Assembly (NCBI RefSeq): GCF_009852415.1 | Contig: NZ_WOXS01000002.1 | Coordinates: 3,370,501 to 3,434,500 of the forward strand | Reading direction: 5' to 3' | From: Streptomyces sp. Tu 3180 | GTDB lineage: Bacteria > Actinomycetota > Actinomycetes > Streptomycetales > Streptomycetaceae | Length of the DNA: 64,000 nt | Shown: positions 25,781 to 34,190 of the stretch, in pieces | Position numbering within the stretch: position 1 is the stretch's first letter | Layout of the letters: the number at the start of each line of letters is the position of its first letter | Position numbers and translations under genes: made by a program | Notes under the pieces: model-generated | Database searches by the model: none | What the model saw: only the letters and a program-made list of their open reading frames with translations | Told to the model about the DNA's origin: nothing

Positions 25781-28081
25781 GTGCCCCGCTTCAGCATCAT
25801 CGTCCCCGTCTTCAAGGTGCAGGGGTACCTGCAGGAGTGCCTCGACTCGGTGCTCGGGCAGTCGTACCGCGACCTCGAGGTGATCGCCGTCGACGACCGC
25901 TCGCCGGACGGCTGCCCGGCGATCCTCGACGCGTACGCGGCCCGCGACGAGCGCGTCCGGGTGCTGCACCTGCCCGAGAACGTGGGTCTGGGCCGCGCCC
26001 GCAACGCCGGGATGCCGCACGCCCGCGGCGACTACCTGTTCTTCCTCGACAGCGACGACACCCTCACCCCGGGCGCGCTGCGCGCGCTGGCCGACCGCCT
26101 CGACGAGACGGGCGACCCGGACGTGCTGGTCTTCGACTACGCCCGCACCCACTGGTGGGGCGGCACCCGCCGCAACGTGCTGGCGCACCTGCTGGCCGAC
26201 GACGGCACCTTCACGGCCGCCGAGCGGCCGGAGATCCTCGACCTGCTGATGGTGGTGTGGAACAAGGTCTACCGCCGCGACTTCGTCGAACGGGAGGGCT
26301 TCGCCTTCCCGCCCGGCTACTACGAGGACACGCCCTGGACCTTCCCGGTGCTGCTCAGCGCGGAGCGCATCGCGACCCTGGACCGGATCTGCCTGTACTA
26401 CCGGCAGCGCCGCCGGGGCAGCATCCTGTCCACCACCAGCCGCAGGCACTTCGACATCCACGAGCAGTACGCGCGGGTCTTCCGGTTCGTCGACGCCCGC
26501 CCGGCGCTGGCGCACTGGCGGCCCTTCCTGCACGCCAAGATGGGCGAGCACTGTCTGGACGTCCTCGCCAAGCCGGACCGCCTGCCCCCGTCCGACCGGG
26601 GCGAGTTCTTCCGCCGTACGGCCGAGATGTTCCGGGCGCACCGGCCCGAGGGCGCCCGGATCCCGGCCGAGCTGCGGGTGCTGGAGGGGAGCTACGCCGG
26701 TTACGTCCTGCGCCGGCAGGCCGGGCGGGCGGGCCGGGAGCTGGGGCGGCGGGCCCGGCAGGCGCGCACCGCGGCGTCGGCCCGCACCGCCCGGGCCCGG
26801 TCCGCGCTGCACCCGCGCCGCCCGCTGGACCCGGACCTCGCCGTGTACTCGGCGTTCTCGCACCGGGGCGTGCTCGGCGACCCGGCGGCCGTCTTCCACG
26901 CGGCGCGCGAACTCGCCCCGCACATCCGGGGCGTGTGGGTGCTGGCCGACGAGGAGCAGGCGGCCGGGCTGGAGCCGGACGTCGAGTACGTGCTGCCGGA
27001 CTCCGCCGCCTACCGCAGGGTGACCGAGCGGGCCACCTACTTCGTCAACAACGTCAACTGGTCCGGCGCGCTGGTCAAACGCCCGGGGAGCGTGCACGTC
27101 CACACCCACCTGGGCACCCCGCTGCTGTACGCGGGCGCCGACCTGCTGCACAAGCCCGGCGCCCGGCTCGGTTTCGACGTGCCGCAGATGCTGCGCCGGG
27201 CGGACCGCTGGGACTACAGCCTGGTCGCCAACCTCCACTCCGAGCTGGTGTGGGAGCGGGCCTTCCCCTGCCACTTCACCTCCCTGCGCAGCGGCAGTCC
27301 GCGCAACGACGTGCTGGTCGGCGCCGGGCCCGGGCGGGGGCGGGCGGCCCGCGCCCGGCTCGGCGTCCCGGACGGGGACACGGTGGTGCTGTACGCGCCG
27401 GCCCGCCGCGACTACCGCCGGGGCGGGCTGGTGGAGCGGATCGACCTGGCCCGGTTCGCCGCGGACCTGGGCCCGGGCCACACCCTCGTCGTGCGCCTGC
27501 ACCCGTCCCTGGCCGACGGACCGGCGCGCGGGCTGGGCCTCGCGGAGCTGCACCGGCGGGGCGTGCTGGTCGACGCGACGGACGAGCCGCACGTGCAGGA
27601 CGTGATGCTCGCCGCCGACGTGCTGGTCACCGACTACTCGTCGGTCATGTTCGACTACGCCCTCCTGGACCGGCCGATCGTGATCCACGCCGACGACCGG
27701 GACGCCGTCGCGGCGAGCCGGGGGTTCTACTTCGACGTCACGGCCGAGCCGCCGGGGCACGTCTCGCGCTCCTACCGCGAGCTGGCGTGGCTGTTCGCCT
27801 CCGGGACGTGGCGGGACGAGGAGGCGGCGCGGCTGCGGTCCGCCTTCCGGGAGCGGTTCTGCGCGTTCGACGACGGCCGGGCCGCCGAGCGGGTGGTGCG
27901 CACGGTGATGCTGGGCGAGCCGATGCCGGAGGACGCCCCGGCCGCGGGCCCGGTCCGGGTGCCCTCCCCCACGCGTCCGGCTTCCGCCCCGCTGCCGGTT
28001 CCGCACGGGCGGGGGCGTCCCCCCGCGCAGGGGGGACCCTCCTCGCCCGGCGGCCGCGACGTGCTGCCCGCGTCCCCGTGA
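25781..28081 (+). CDS. GT2 glycosyltransferase fused to degenerate TagF-like domain
   Basis: A 766-residue fusion with a GTG start at 25781. The GT2 half is intact (FSIIVPVFKVQGYLQECLDS, VDDRSPDG, FLDSDDTLTP). The TagF-like half (about 375-710) has lost both histidines taken as catalytic in this family: the HGTPLK motif reads HLGTPLL (Leu444 at the His position, with a His just before it), and THRD reads ARRD (Arg542). LVTDYSSVMFDYALLDRPIV remains. I infer that this protein works as a glycosyltransferase and that the second half is structural or binds polymer. It overlaps the next membrane-protein gene by GTGA. Confidence 0.88.
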   Translation: MPRFSIIVPVFKVQGYLQECLDSVLGQSYRDLEVIAVDDRSPDGCPAILDAYAARDERVRVLHLPENVGLGRARNAGMPHARGDYLFFLDSDDTLTPGALRALADRLDETGDPDVLVFDYARTHWWGGTRRNVLAHLLADDGTFTAAERPEILDLLMVVWNKVYRRDFVEREGFAFPPGYYEDTPWTFPVLLSAERIATLDRICLYYRQRRRGSILSTTSRRHFDIHEQYARVFRFVDARPALAHWRPFLHAKMGEHCLDVLAKPDRLPPSDRGEFFRRTAEMFRAHRPEGARIPAELRVLEGSYAGYVLRRQAGRAGRELGRRARQARTAASARTARARSALHPRRPLDPDLAVYSAFSHRGVLGDPAAVFHAARELAPHIRGVWVLADEEQAAGLEPDVEYVLPDSAAYRRVTERATYFVNNVNWSGALVKRPGSVHVHTHLGTPLLYAGADLLHKPGARLGFDVPQMLRRADRWDYSLVANLHSELVWERAFPCHFTSLRSGSPRNDVLVGAGPGRGRAARARLGVPDGDTVVLYAPARRDYRRGGLVERIDLARFAADLGPGHTLVVRLHPSLADGPARGLGLAELHRRGVLVDATDEPHVQDVMLAADVLVTDYSSVMFDYALLDRPIVIHADDRDAVAASRGFYFDVTAEPPGHVSRSYRELAWLFASGTWRDEEAARLRSAFRERFCAFDDGRAAERVVRTVMLGEPMPEDAPAAGPVRVPSPTRPASAPLPVPHGRGRPPAQGGPSSPGGRDVLPASP

Positions 28082-29346
28082 CGCCGCGCTCCCGGGTGCT
28101 GCTCCTGGCCGCGGTCTTCGCGGTGCTGCAACTGGCGAACGTCACCGGCCGGGACACCCCCGACACCAAGAACTACCTGTCGTACGCCCTGAGCCTGAGC
28201 GGCGAGGGCAAGCGGGAGGCGGCGTCCGCCACCATCGAGTACGTCTGCGCGGGCCGGGCGTCGATCGCGCACCGCGAGCAGAACGTGCACGTGGTGCGCT
28301 TCCACGCCCCGGATCCCGCCCCGCGCGTGGTGCGGGAGTGCCGGGACCGGGAGTGGCGGCAGGTGGAGGGCCGGCTGGCGGCCGGGCAGACCGGCGGGCG
28401 CACCGTGCCGTTCATGCCGGAGCGCTTCATGCGGATCTTCGAGGTGCGGCCCGGCTATCCGGTGTTCCTGGTGCCGTTCGTGACGCTGCTCGGCGTGACC
28501 TGGGGCGTGTGGGCGGCGGGCGTGGTGGTCGCGTGCGCGGGCGGGGTGCTCGCCTTCCTGGTCCTGCGCACCCTGTCGGTGCCCGTGCCGCTCGCGCTCA
28601 CCGGGCAGGCGCTGTTCTACGTCCTGCCGTGCGGGACGACCGCGATGCGCCCGATGACCGAGGGGCTGCTGCTGGCCCTCACCCTGGCCGCGCTGTGGGG
28701 CTGCGCGCTGGCCCTGACGGGACGGCGGGTCCGGGCGGGCGTCGCGCTCGCGGCCGGCGCGCTGCTCGCGCTGTTCACCGTCAAGCACTCGCAGGCGCTG
28801 TTCCTCGGGCTGGGCCTGGCGGCCGCGGGCGCGGCGGTCGCCGTACGGCGACGGCGGCGGGGCCCGCCGCCGGGGCGCGCGGCGGCGGCGCTCGCCGGGG
28901 TGGGGTGCGCGGGCGTGCTCGGCACGGTGCTGCTGGCCCGGCTGCTGCACTACCCGTCGGTGACGGAGAGCGTGCAGGACCTGCTCACCGACCACTTCGC
29001 CCGGCCCGACCGGGAGCGTCCGTGGCCGGAGTTCTTCCAGCTCCAGGGGAACTTCTGGACGGAGTGGCTGCGGCGGCAGTTCTGGGAGCCGGTGCTGCTG
29101 GCGGGGGTGGCGGCCGGTGCCCGGGGGGCGTGGCGACGGCCGGTGTCCGGGGCCTTCCTGGTCGCCGCCGCCGGCACCGGGTTCCTCAACCAGGCCGGGC
29201 ACCCGGACATCAACATCTGGGGCGACCGGCTGATCGTGCTGGCGTGGCTGCTGCCGGTGCTGGGGGTGCCGCAGCTGCTGGAGCCGGTGGTCCGGGGGCG
29301 GGTGGCGCTGCCGGCGCAGGGGGCCCCGCTGGAGCCGGCACGCTGA
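28078..29346 (+). CDS. Polytopic membrane protein of glycopolymer cluster
   Basis: A 422-residue integral membrane protein with about 9-10 hydrophobic helices. The GTG at 28078 overlaps the stop of the preceding fusion gene (GTGA). An outer loop with two cysteines follows helix 1 (YVCAGRAS to VRECRDREW), and residues near RPGYPVFLVPF, KHSQALFLGLG and GHPDINIWGDRLIVLAWLLPV suggest a GT-C-like or transport fold, but I see no clear DxD motif. I cannot give a function. Its coupling to the GT2-TagF genes suggests lipid-linked sugar transfer or polymer handling. Confidence 0.78.
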   Translation: MTPRSRVLLLAAVFAVLQLANVTGRDTPDTKNYLSYALSLSGEGKREAASATIEYVCAGRASIAHREQNVHVVRFHAPDPAPRVVRECRDREWRQVEGRLAAGQTGGRTVPFMPERFMRIFEVRPGYPVFLVPFVTLLGVTWGVWAAGVVVACAGGVLAFLVLRTLSVPVPLALTGQALFYVLPCGTTAMRPMTEGLLLALTLAALWGCALALTGRRVRAGVALAAGALLALFTVKHSQALFLGLGLAAAGAAVAVRRRRRGPPPGRAAAALAGVGCAGVLGTVLLARLLHYPSVTESVQDLLTDHFARPDRERPWPEFFQLQGNFWTEWLRRQFWEPVLLAGVAAGARGAWRRPVSGAFLVAAAGTGFLNQAGHPDINIWGDRLIVLAWLLPVLGVPQLLEPVVRGRVALPAQGAPLEPAR

Positions 29347-29454
29347 CGGGGCCGGCCGTTCGGCCTCACCCGATGAGGTGACGCCGGGTCATGCCGCCGA
29401 CCCCGGCGGGAACATAGGGCAAATGCCTCAGACGCCCCTCCTCCCCGCCCTCCG

Positions 29455-31052
29455 ATGAGCGCCGGAGTCCTCACCCGGCGGACCGTGGGCGGTGCCACGG
29501 CGCTGCGCGGCGGCGGCGCCTGGCGCCCCACTCCGTACCAGCTCTTCGGCTTCCTGTTCTGGCTCGTGATGTCGCTGGCGTACTGGCGCGTGCCGCTGTG
29601 CTGCGACGCCGGGCAGCACGCGGCGGTCGTCGAACGCCTCAGGGCCGATCTGCTGCGTCCCCGGCACCCGACGGCAGACCTGCCGGGCGCGGGCAGCCCC
29701 TACTACTCGCCGTTCGCCCTGGCGCAGGGCGTGTTCGCCCGGCTGACCGGGCTGGGCGGCTGGGAGGTGGTCAGGCTCACCGGGCCGCTGAACCTGCTGG
29801 TGCTGCTGACCGGGATCGGCCGCTTCGTCCGCGTGCTGACCCCGCGTCCCTGGGCGCCGGTGCTCGCGCTCGCCGCGATGACGTTGCTGTGGGGCACGGA
29901 GCGGGCGTGGTGGAGCGGCTACCTGGGTCTGATGTCGATGACGGGCACCCTGCCGTACCCGTCGGCGTTCGCGGCCGGGCTCACCTTCTGGGCCTGGGCG
30001 CTGACGGGGGCGCGGGCCCGGGACGCGGCGGCCGTGCGGTACGTCGGCCCGGGCGGGCTGCGCCCGCCGTCCGGGTACGCGGCGCTGGGCGCGCTGTACG
30101 GGCTGGTCCTGCTCGTGCACCCGATCACCGCGGTGGCGGCGGCGCTGGGCGCGGTGGCGCTGGTCGCCGGGTGGCAGCGCGGGACGGGGGTCCCCCGGCC
30201 GGAGCGGGTCCGGGGATCCGGGCGAGGCCGGCGGTGGTGGGGCGGTGGGCGCTGACGGGCGCGGTGACGGTGGCGGTCGCCGCGTCCTGGCCGTACTTCG
30301 ACGTCTTCGCGCTGGCCGGGGACGACAGCGTCGACGCGATGCACCGGCGGCTGTACCTGGACCTCGGCGGGCGGTTCTGGCTGGCGCTGCTCGGGCTCCC
30401 GGCGCTGTGGCTGCGGGCGCGGCGCGCCTCGTGGCGCGATCCGCTGGTGCTGATGTTCGCGCTGGACTGCCTGGTGGTGGCGTACGGCTGGGTGAGCGGC
30501 CACTACACCTACGGCAGGATCCTCGGGCTGACGCTGGTGCCGCCGCAGTTCGCGCTCGCGGTGGAGCTGGCGGCGGCCCGGCCGTGGCCGGTGTGGCGGC
30601 GCGCGCTGGGCGGTGCCGCGGCGGCGGGGGCCTGCGCCGGGTTCCTGACCGTGCAGGCCGGGGCGGTGGTGCCGCGCGCGGTGGACCCGGTCGGCTTCGA
30701 GCAGCCGCCCGACTGGCCGACGTACGAGTGGGCCGCGCGGCACATCGGGCCCGGCGAGGTGGTGATCACCGACGGCTACCACGCCGTGCACGCGATCGCC
30801 GGGTACGGGCCGAACCTGGCCGCGCCCGCCTGGCCCGACGCGGCCCTGGACGAACGGGAGCGGGCGCGGCGGCTGGCCGACGTGCGGGCGTACCTCGGCC
30901 CCGGTTCGACCCGCGCCGGGCGCGCCGCGATCGTCCGCCGGTACCACGCGCGCTGGCTGCTGCTGACGCCCCGGCAGCGGGTGCCCGAGGAGGCGGTGGT
31001 GGTGACCTGGAGCCGGCGGACGGGGGAGGTGCTGGCGCGGATCGGGGGGTGA
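29455..31052 (+). pseudogene. Polytopic membrane protein, split by an apparent -1 frameshift near 30190
   Basis: Two frames together encode one membrane protein of about 530 residues. The first half (29455 to about 30190) gives helices with PYYSPFALAQGVFARLTGLG and LLWGTERAWWSGYLG; it then runs into a short Arg-rich tail and stops at 30255. The second half continues in another frame (ARPAVVGRWALTGAVTVAVA, SWPYFDVFALAGDD, SGHYTYGRILGL) to 31052. The intact paralogue at 43511-45034 has the same order (PYYSPWMLLLG, LLWSGFPGLHS, WPYYDFFALFG, SGHYSWGRALP) in one frame. Adding one base in the run 30192-30196 (C5) restores continuity. A sequencing deletion is more likely than real decay. Confidence 0.8.
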
Positions 31053-31076
31053 GCCCCGGCCGGGGCCGTCCGGCGG

Positions 31077-31490
31077 TTACTCGATGACGAGGTCGACGGG
31101 GATGTTGCCGCGGGTGGCGTTGGAATAGGGGCAGACCTGGTGGGCCTGCTCGACCAGCTTGCGGCCGGTCGTCTCGTCCACGCCCTCGGGCAGCTCGATG
31201 CGCAGCGTCACCGCGAGCGCGAAGCCCTCGCCCTGCTTGCCGATGCCGACCTCGGCGGTCACCGAGGCGTCGCTGACGTCGACCTTCGCCGCCCGGCCGA
31301 CCAGGCCGAGGGCGCTGCCGAAGCAGGCCGCGTAACCGGCCGCGAACAGCTGCTCCGGGTTGGTGCCCCGGCCGTCGCCGCCCAGTTCCGCGGGGGCGCT
31401 CAGGCCGACGTCCAGCTTGCCGTCGGAGGTGACGGCGCGGCCCTCGCGGCCGTGGGTGGCGGTGGCGACAGCGGTGTAGAGCGCGTCCAT
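31077..31490 (-). CDS. ohr: Organic hydroperoxide resistance protein Ohr
   Basis: A 137-residue OsmC/Ohr-family thiol peroxidase that reduces organic hydroperoxides, probably using lipoylated partners. The two redox cysteines are in AACFGSAL and VCPYSNAT, and PEQLFAAGYAACF is the family signature. Complete and of normal length. It is divergent from ohrR; the 137-bp gap contains an ATTCAATTG / CAACTGAAT operator. Expression should rise when OhrR is oxidised. Confidence 0.96.
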   Translation of the reverse strand: MDALYTAVATATHGREGRAVTSDGKLDVGLSAPAELGGDGRGTNPEQLFAAGYAACFGSALGLVGRAAKVDVSDASVTAEVGIGKQGEGFALAVTLRIELPEGVDETTGRKLVEQAHQVCPYSNATRGNIPVDLVIE

Positions 31491-31580
31491 GGGGAGACCT
31501 TCCCTCTCGGTGGATGGTGGGACGGGACGGCCGGTTCCGTGGTGGCTCCGGCCGTCGCACGACCACAAGTAGAGCACACG

Positions 31581-31602
31581 ATTCAATTGCGCACAACTGA
31601 AT
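31581..31602. promoter_or_regulatory. OhrR operator between ohr and ohrR
   Basis: ATTCAATTG and CAACTGAAT form an inverted repeat (8 of 9 pairs) around a 4-base spacer. AT-rich imperfect repeats containing CAATT are the known sites of OhrR. It lies in the only AT-rich stretch of the divergent region, placed to repress both ohr and ohrR. Confidence 0.7.
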
Positions 31603-31627
31603 GGCCTCCTGGAGCTACCCTGGAGGC

Positions 31628-32148
31628 ATGACACCGACTCCCGCCCCGCCCCCGCGGCCCCGGCGCCCCCGGGCTCGCCGGCCCCCGCCGCGCCGGGCTC
31701 CGCCGACGACTGGCTCCGCCTCGACCAGCAGATCTGCTTCTCCCTGAACGCCGCGTCCCGGGCCTTCAACGGCGTCTACCGGGTGATCCTCAAGGACCTC
31801 GGGCTCACCTATCCGCAGTACCTGGTGATGCTGGTGCTGTGGGAGCACGGCGCCCTGCCCGTGAAGAAGCTCGGTGAGCACCTGCGGCTCGACTCCGGCA
31901 CGCTGTCCCCGCTGCTCAAGCGGCTGGAGGCGGCCGGCCTGGTGCGCCGGGAGCGCAGTGCGCGCGACGAGCGCTCGGTGGAGGTGCGGCCGACCGAGGA
32001 GGGCGCCGCGCTGCGCGAGCGGGCCCTGGAGGTGCCGCAGCGGATCGTCGCCGCGACCGGCTTCCGGATCGACGAGATCCAGGCCCTGCGGACCCGCCTC
32101 GACCGGCTCACCACGGCCCTGGACGCGGCCGCGGCCAAGGGCGCGTAA
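31628..32148 (+). pseudogene. ohrR: OhrR-type MarR regulator, 5' end out of frame by one base
   Basis: The main open frame (from GTG 31783) encodes a winged-helix MarR domain (LTYPQYLVMLVLWEHGALPV, LDSGTLSPLLKRLEAAGLV, RDERSVEVRPTEEG). The same frame extends upstream without a stop through DDWLRLDQQICFSLNAASR, which contains the peroxide-sensing cysteine (codon 31735-31737) of OhrR proteins, and an Ala/Pro-rich N-terminus, but has no start codon. The good start ATG 31628, with GGAGG just before, is in a different frame. One missing base in one of three C5 runs (31649-31653, 31666-31670, 31682-31686) explains this. The repaired protein would be 173 residues. Divergent ohr supports the identity. 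Confidence 0.82.
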
Positions 32149-32329
32149 GGACCCCGCACCCGCGCCCCGACGGACACCGCCCCCCGGTCGGCCGGGAGCC
32201 GCGGCGAGGGGCCCGCCGGCCTCACCGGCCCCCGCACGGACGGGGCCGTCCGGCGGGTGCGCGACGGGACCGGTCCGGATCGGCGGGTCCGGTGCGGGCG
32301 CCACCGGACGCGGCCGCCGGGACGGCCGT

Positions 32330-33121
32330 CTACTCGCCGCCCGGACGCGGCGCGGCCGCGTCGCCCGGGGTCGCTCCGGGTCGCGTGTGGAGGATCTCGC
32401 GGGCCTGCTCCGCGGCGCGGGTGATGCTCTCGGAGACGAAGTCGACGAAACGGGCGATGTTCTCCAGGCGGGCGGCGGCCGGAGTGCCCGGGCCGAGGAC
32501 GCCGACGCCCTGCCGTGCGGTCTCGGCGAGCTGGGCGCCACCGCGGGCGGTGGCCATCATGGACTGGTACCAGACGTCGTCGTCGACGAGGTAGCGCTCG
32601 CGGCGGCGTTCGTCGCGTTCCCGGCGGACCAGGCCCTGACTCTCGAGGAACGCGACCGCCTTGGAGACGGACGCCGGGCTGACCTGGAGGCGCCGGACGA
32701 GTTCGGACGCGGTCAGGCTGCCCGCGTCGGTGGTCAACAGGCAGGTCAGCACCCGGGACATCATCTTGGGCAGGCCCTGCTGCATCAGGAGGGTGGTGAA
32801 CACCTCCTCGTACGCGCGCACGGCCCCGGCGTCACGTCCGTGGTCCTGCGCCGGGGCCCGCGACCCGCGGGGGGCGGCCGGCCTGCGCCGGTGGGCGCGC
32901 TGCTCGGTGGCGCGGTGGGCCAGGTCGGCGCGGTAGGCGGTGGGGCCGCCGTTGCGCATCACCTCGCGCGTGATCGTCGAGGTGGGGCGGTCGAGACGCC
33001 TGCCGATCTCCGCGTAGGCGAGGCCGTCGGCCAGGCCCAGCGCGATCTGCCGGCGTTCCTGCTGAGTGAGTCTGCCTCCCGGCACCGCGGTCTCCCTCCG
33101 GGCTCCCTTGACCTCCAGCAT
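32330..33121 (-). CDS. GbsR/MarR-like regulator with IS30-type N-terminal HTH
   Basis: A 263-residue regulator with two DNA-binding modules. Residues 15-80 (GRLTQQERRQIALGLADGLA, IGRRLDRPTSTITREVMRNG, YRADLAHRA) match the helix-turn-helix seen at the start of IS30 transposases. After a basic linker, residues 100-250 form a MarR/GbsR winged helix (LTASELVRRLQVSPASVSKA, LESQGLVRRERDERRRERYL). The ATG at 33121 is chosen because it begins just before the first module. It is divergent from the DUF4097 gene, and the shared region carries several TGCAACG elements and palindromes. No transposase catalytic domain is present, so this is not a mobile element. Confidence 0.85.
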   Translation of the reverse strand: MLEVKGARRETAVPGGRLTQQERRQIALGLADGLAYAEIGRRLDRPTSTITREVMRNGGPTAYRADLAHRATEQRAHRRRPAAPRGSRAPAQDHGRDAGAVRAYEEVFTTLLMQQGLPKMMSRVLTCLLTTDAGSLTASELVRRLQVSPASVSKAVAFLESQGLVRRERDERRRERYLVDDDVWYQSMMATARGGAQLAETARQGVGVLGPGTPAAARLENIARFVDFVSESITRAAEQAREILHTRPGATPGDAAAPRPGGE

Positions 33122-33136
33122 AGCGTTCGCCCTCCA

Positions 33137-33174
33137 CTCAATGCAACGAACGAGGTGACCGACGTTGCGTTGAG
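33137..33174. promoter_or_regulatory. inverted repeat, candidate operator of the GbsR-like regulator
   Basis: CTCAATGCAACG (33137-33148) and CGTTGCGTTGAG (33163-33174) pair at 11 of 12 positions around 14 bases, just upstream of the regulator start. A further ATTGCAACGA half-site is at 33183-33192. Confidence 0.55.
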
Positions 33175-33229
33175 AACAGACCATTGCAACGATCATGCGC
33201 CTCTGAACTGCATATATCCCAGCTGCATG

Positions 33230-33243
33230 CAACAAGCTTGTTG
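33230..33243. promoter_or_regulatory. perfect palindrome upstream of DUF4097 gene
   Basis: CAACAAGCTTGTTG is a 14-bp perfect palindrome in an AT-richer stretch 66 bp before the DUF4097 start. It shares the CAAC element with the repeat at 33137-33174 and may be a second operator. Confidence 0.5.
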
Positions 33244-33308
33244 TCGAATCCAGAAAGGCAACGTAGCGTTTTCGATGTCAGAAACGAGGAGCGCAGAAGG
33301 AGAGCACG

Positions 33309-33977
33309 ATGCAGAAGTTCGACACCCCCGCCCCGATCTCCGCCGTCCTGGACATCCCCGCGGGGCGCGTGCAGCTCATCGCCGCCGACCGGGCCGACAC
33401 CACGGTCGAGGCCCTGCCCGCGGACGCCTCGAAGGGGCGCGACGTGAAGGCGGCGGAGCAGCTTGAGGTCGCCTACGGCGACGGCGTCCTGCGGATCCAG
33501 GCCCCGGCGGCGAAGAACCAGTACTTCGGCCCCTCCGGATCCGTCGAGGTCACGGTCCGGCTGCCCGCCGGCTCCCGGGTCGAGGTGACGTCGTCCCGCG
33601 CCGAGTTCCGGGGCGTCGGACGGTTCGGCGACGTCGACCTGGAGAGCGCGCAGGGCGCGATCAAGATCGATGAGACCGCGGGCGTCCGCGTCACCACCTC
33701 CGACGGCGACGTCTCGATCGGCCGCCTGGGCGGCTCCGCGGAGATCAGCACCGAGCAGGGCGACATCCGGGTCGCCGAGGCCGTGCGCGGCACGGTCGTG
33801 CTCCGCACCCGCTCCGGCGACATCTCGGTCACCGCCGCCGCCGGGGTCTCCGCCTCCCTGGACGCCGGCACCGGTCACGGCCGGATCCGCAACGCGCTCA
33901 GGAACACCGACGGCGCCGCCGGCCTGAACATCCGGGCGACCACCGACCACGGCGACATCGACGCCCGCAGCCTCTGA
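33309..33977 (+). CDS. DUF4097-family beta-repeat protein
   Basis: A 222-residue protein made largely of short beta-strand repeats, for example VEVTSSRAEFRGVGRFGDVDLE, ITTSDGDVSIGRLGG-like and TEQGDIRVAEAVRGTVVLRT, which build a right-handed solenoid of the putative-adhesin (DUF4097) type. It has no signal peptide or membrane helix, so it appears cytoplasmic. A good ribosome binding site (GAAGGAG) precedes the ATG. The divergent GbsR-like regulator probably controls it. The molecular function of the family is not known to me. Confidence 0.85.
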   Translation: MQKFDTPAPISAVLDIPAGRVQLIAADRADTTVEALPADASKGRDVKAAEQLEVAYGDGVLRIQAPAAKNQYFGPSGSVEVTVRLPAGSRVEVTSSRAEFRGVGRFGDVDLESAQGAIKIDETAGVRVTTSDGDVSIGRLGGSAEISTEQGDIRVAEAVRGTVVLRTRSGDISVTAAAGVSASLDAGTGHGRIRNALRNTDGAAGLNIRATTDHGDIDARSL

Positions 33978-34057
33978 AGGAGCACCGGTGACGGCGGACC
34001 CGGCCGTCGCGGTGAACGGGCCGCGCCCGTCCGGCGGCTCCACGGCGAGCGGGAGGA

Positions 34058-34087
34058 GGCCCCGGCCACTGCTTCACGGCCGGGGCC
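34058..34087 (+). terminator. terminator after DUF4097 gene
   Basis: A 10-bp perfect stem (34058-34067 with 34078-34087) and 10-base loop, 80 bases beyond the DUF4097 stop. Confidence 0.6.
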
Positions 34088-34190
34088 GGGCCGGGGCCGG
34101 AAGGAGGAGTCCGGAGCCGCCACCACGTGTACGGAACGTCCTCAAGCGGGCAAAAGGTCGATGACCGACCCATAACGCCCCAAGGACGCC

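Noticed and set aside
32960..33080. IS30 insertion sequence suggested by the transposase-like HTH
   Set aside because: No DDE catalytic domain or terminal inverted repeats; the HTH is fused in frame to a MarR-type regulator.
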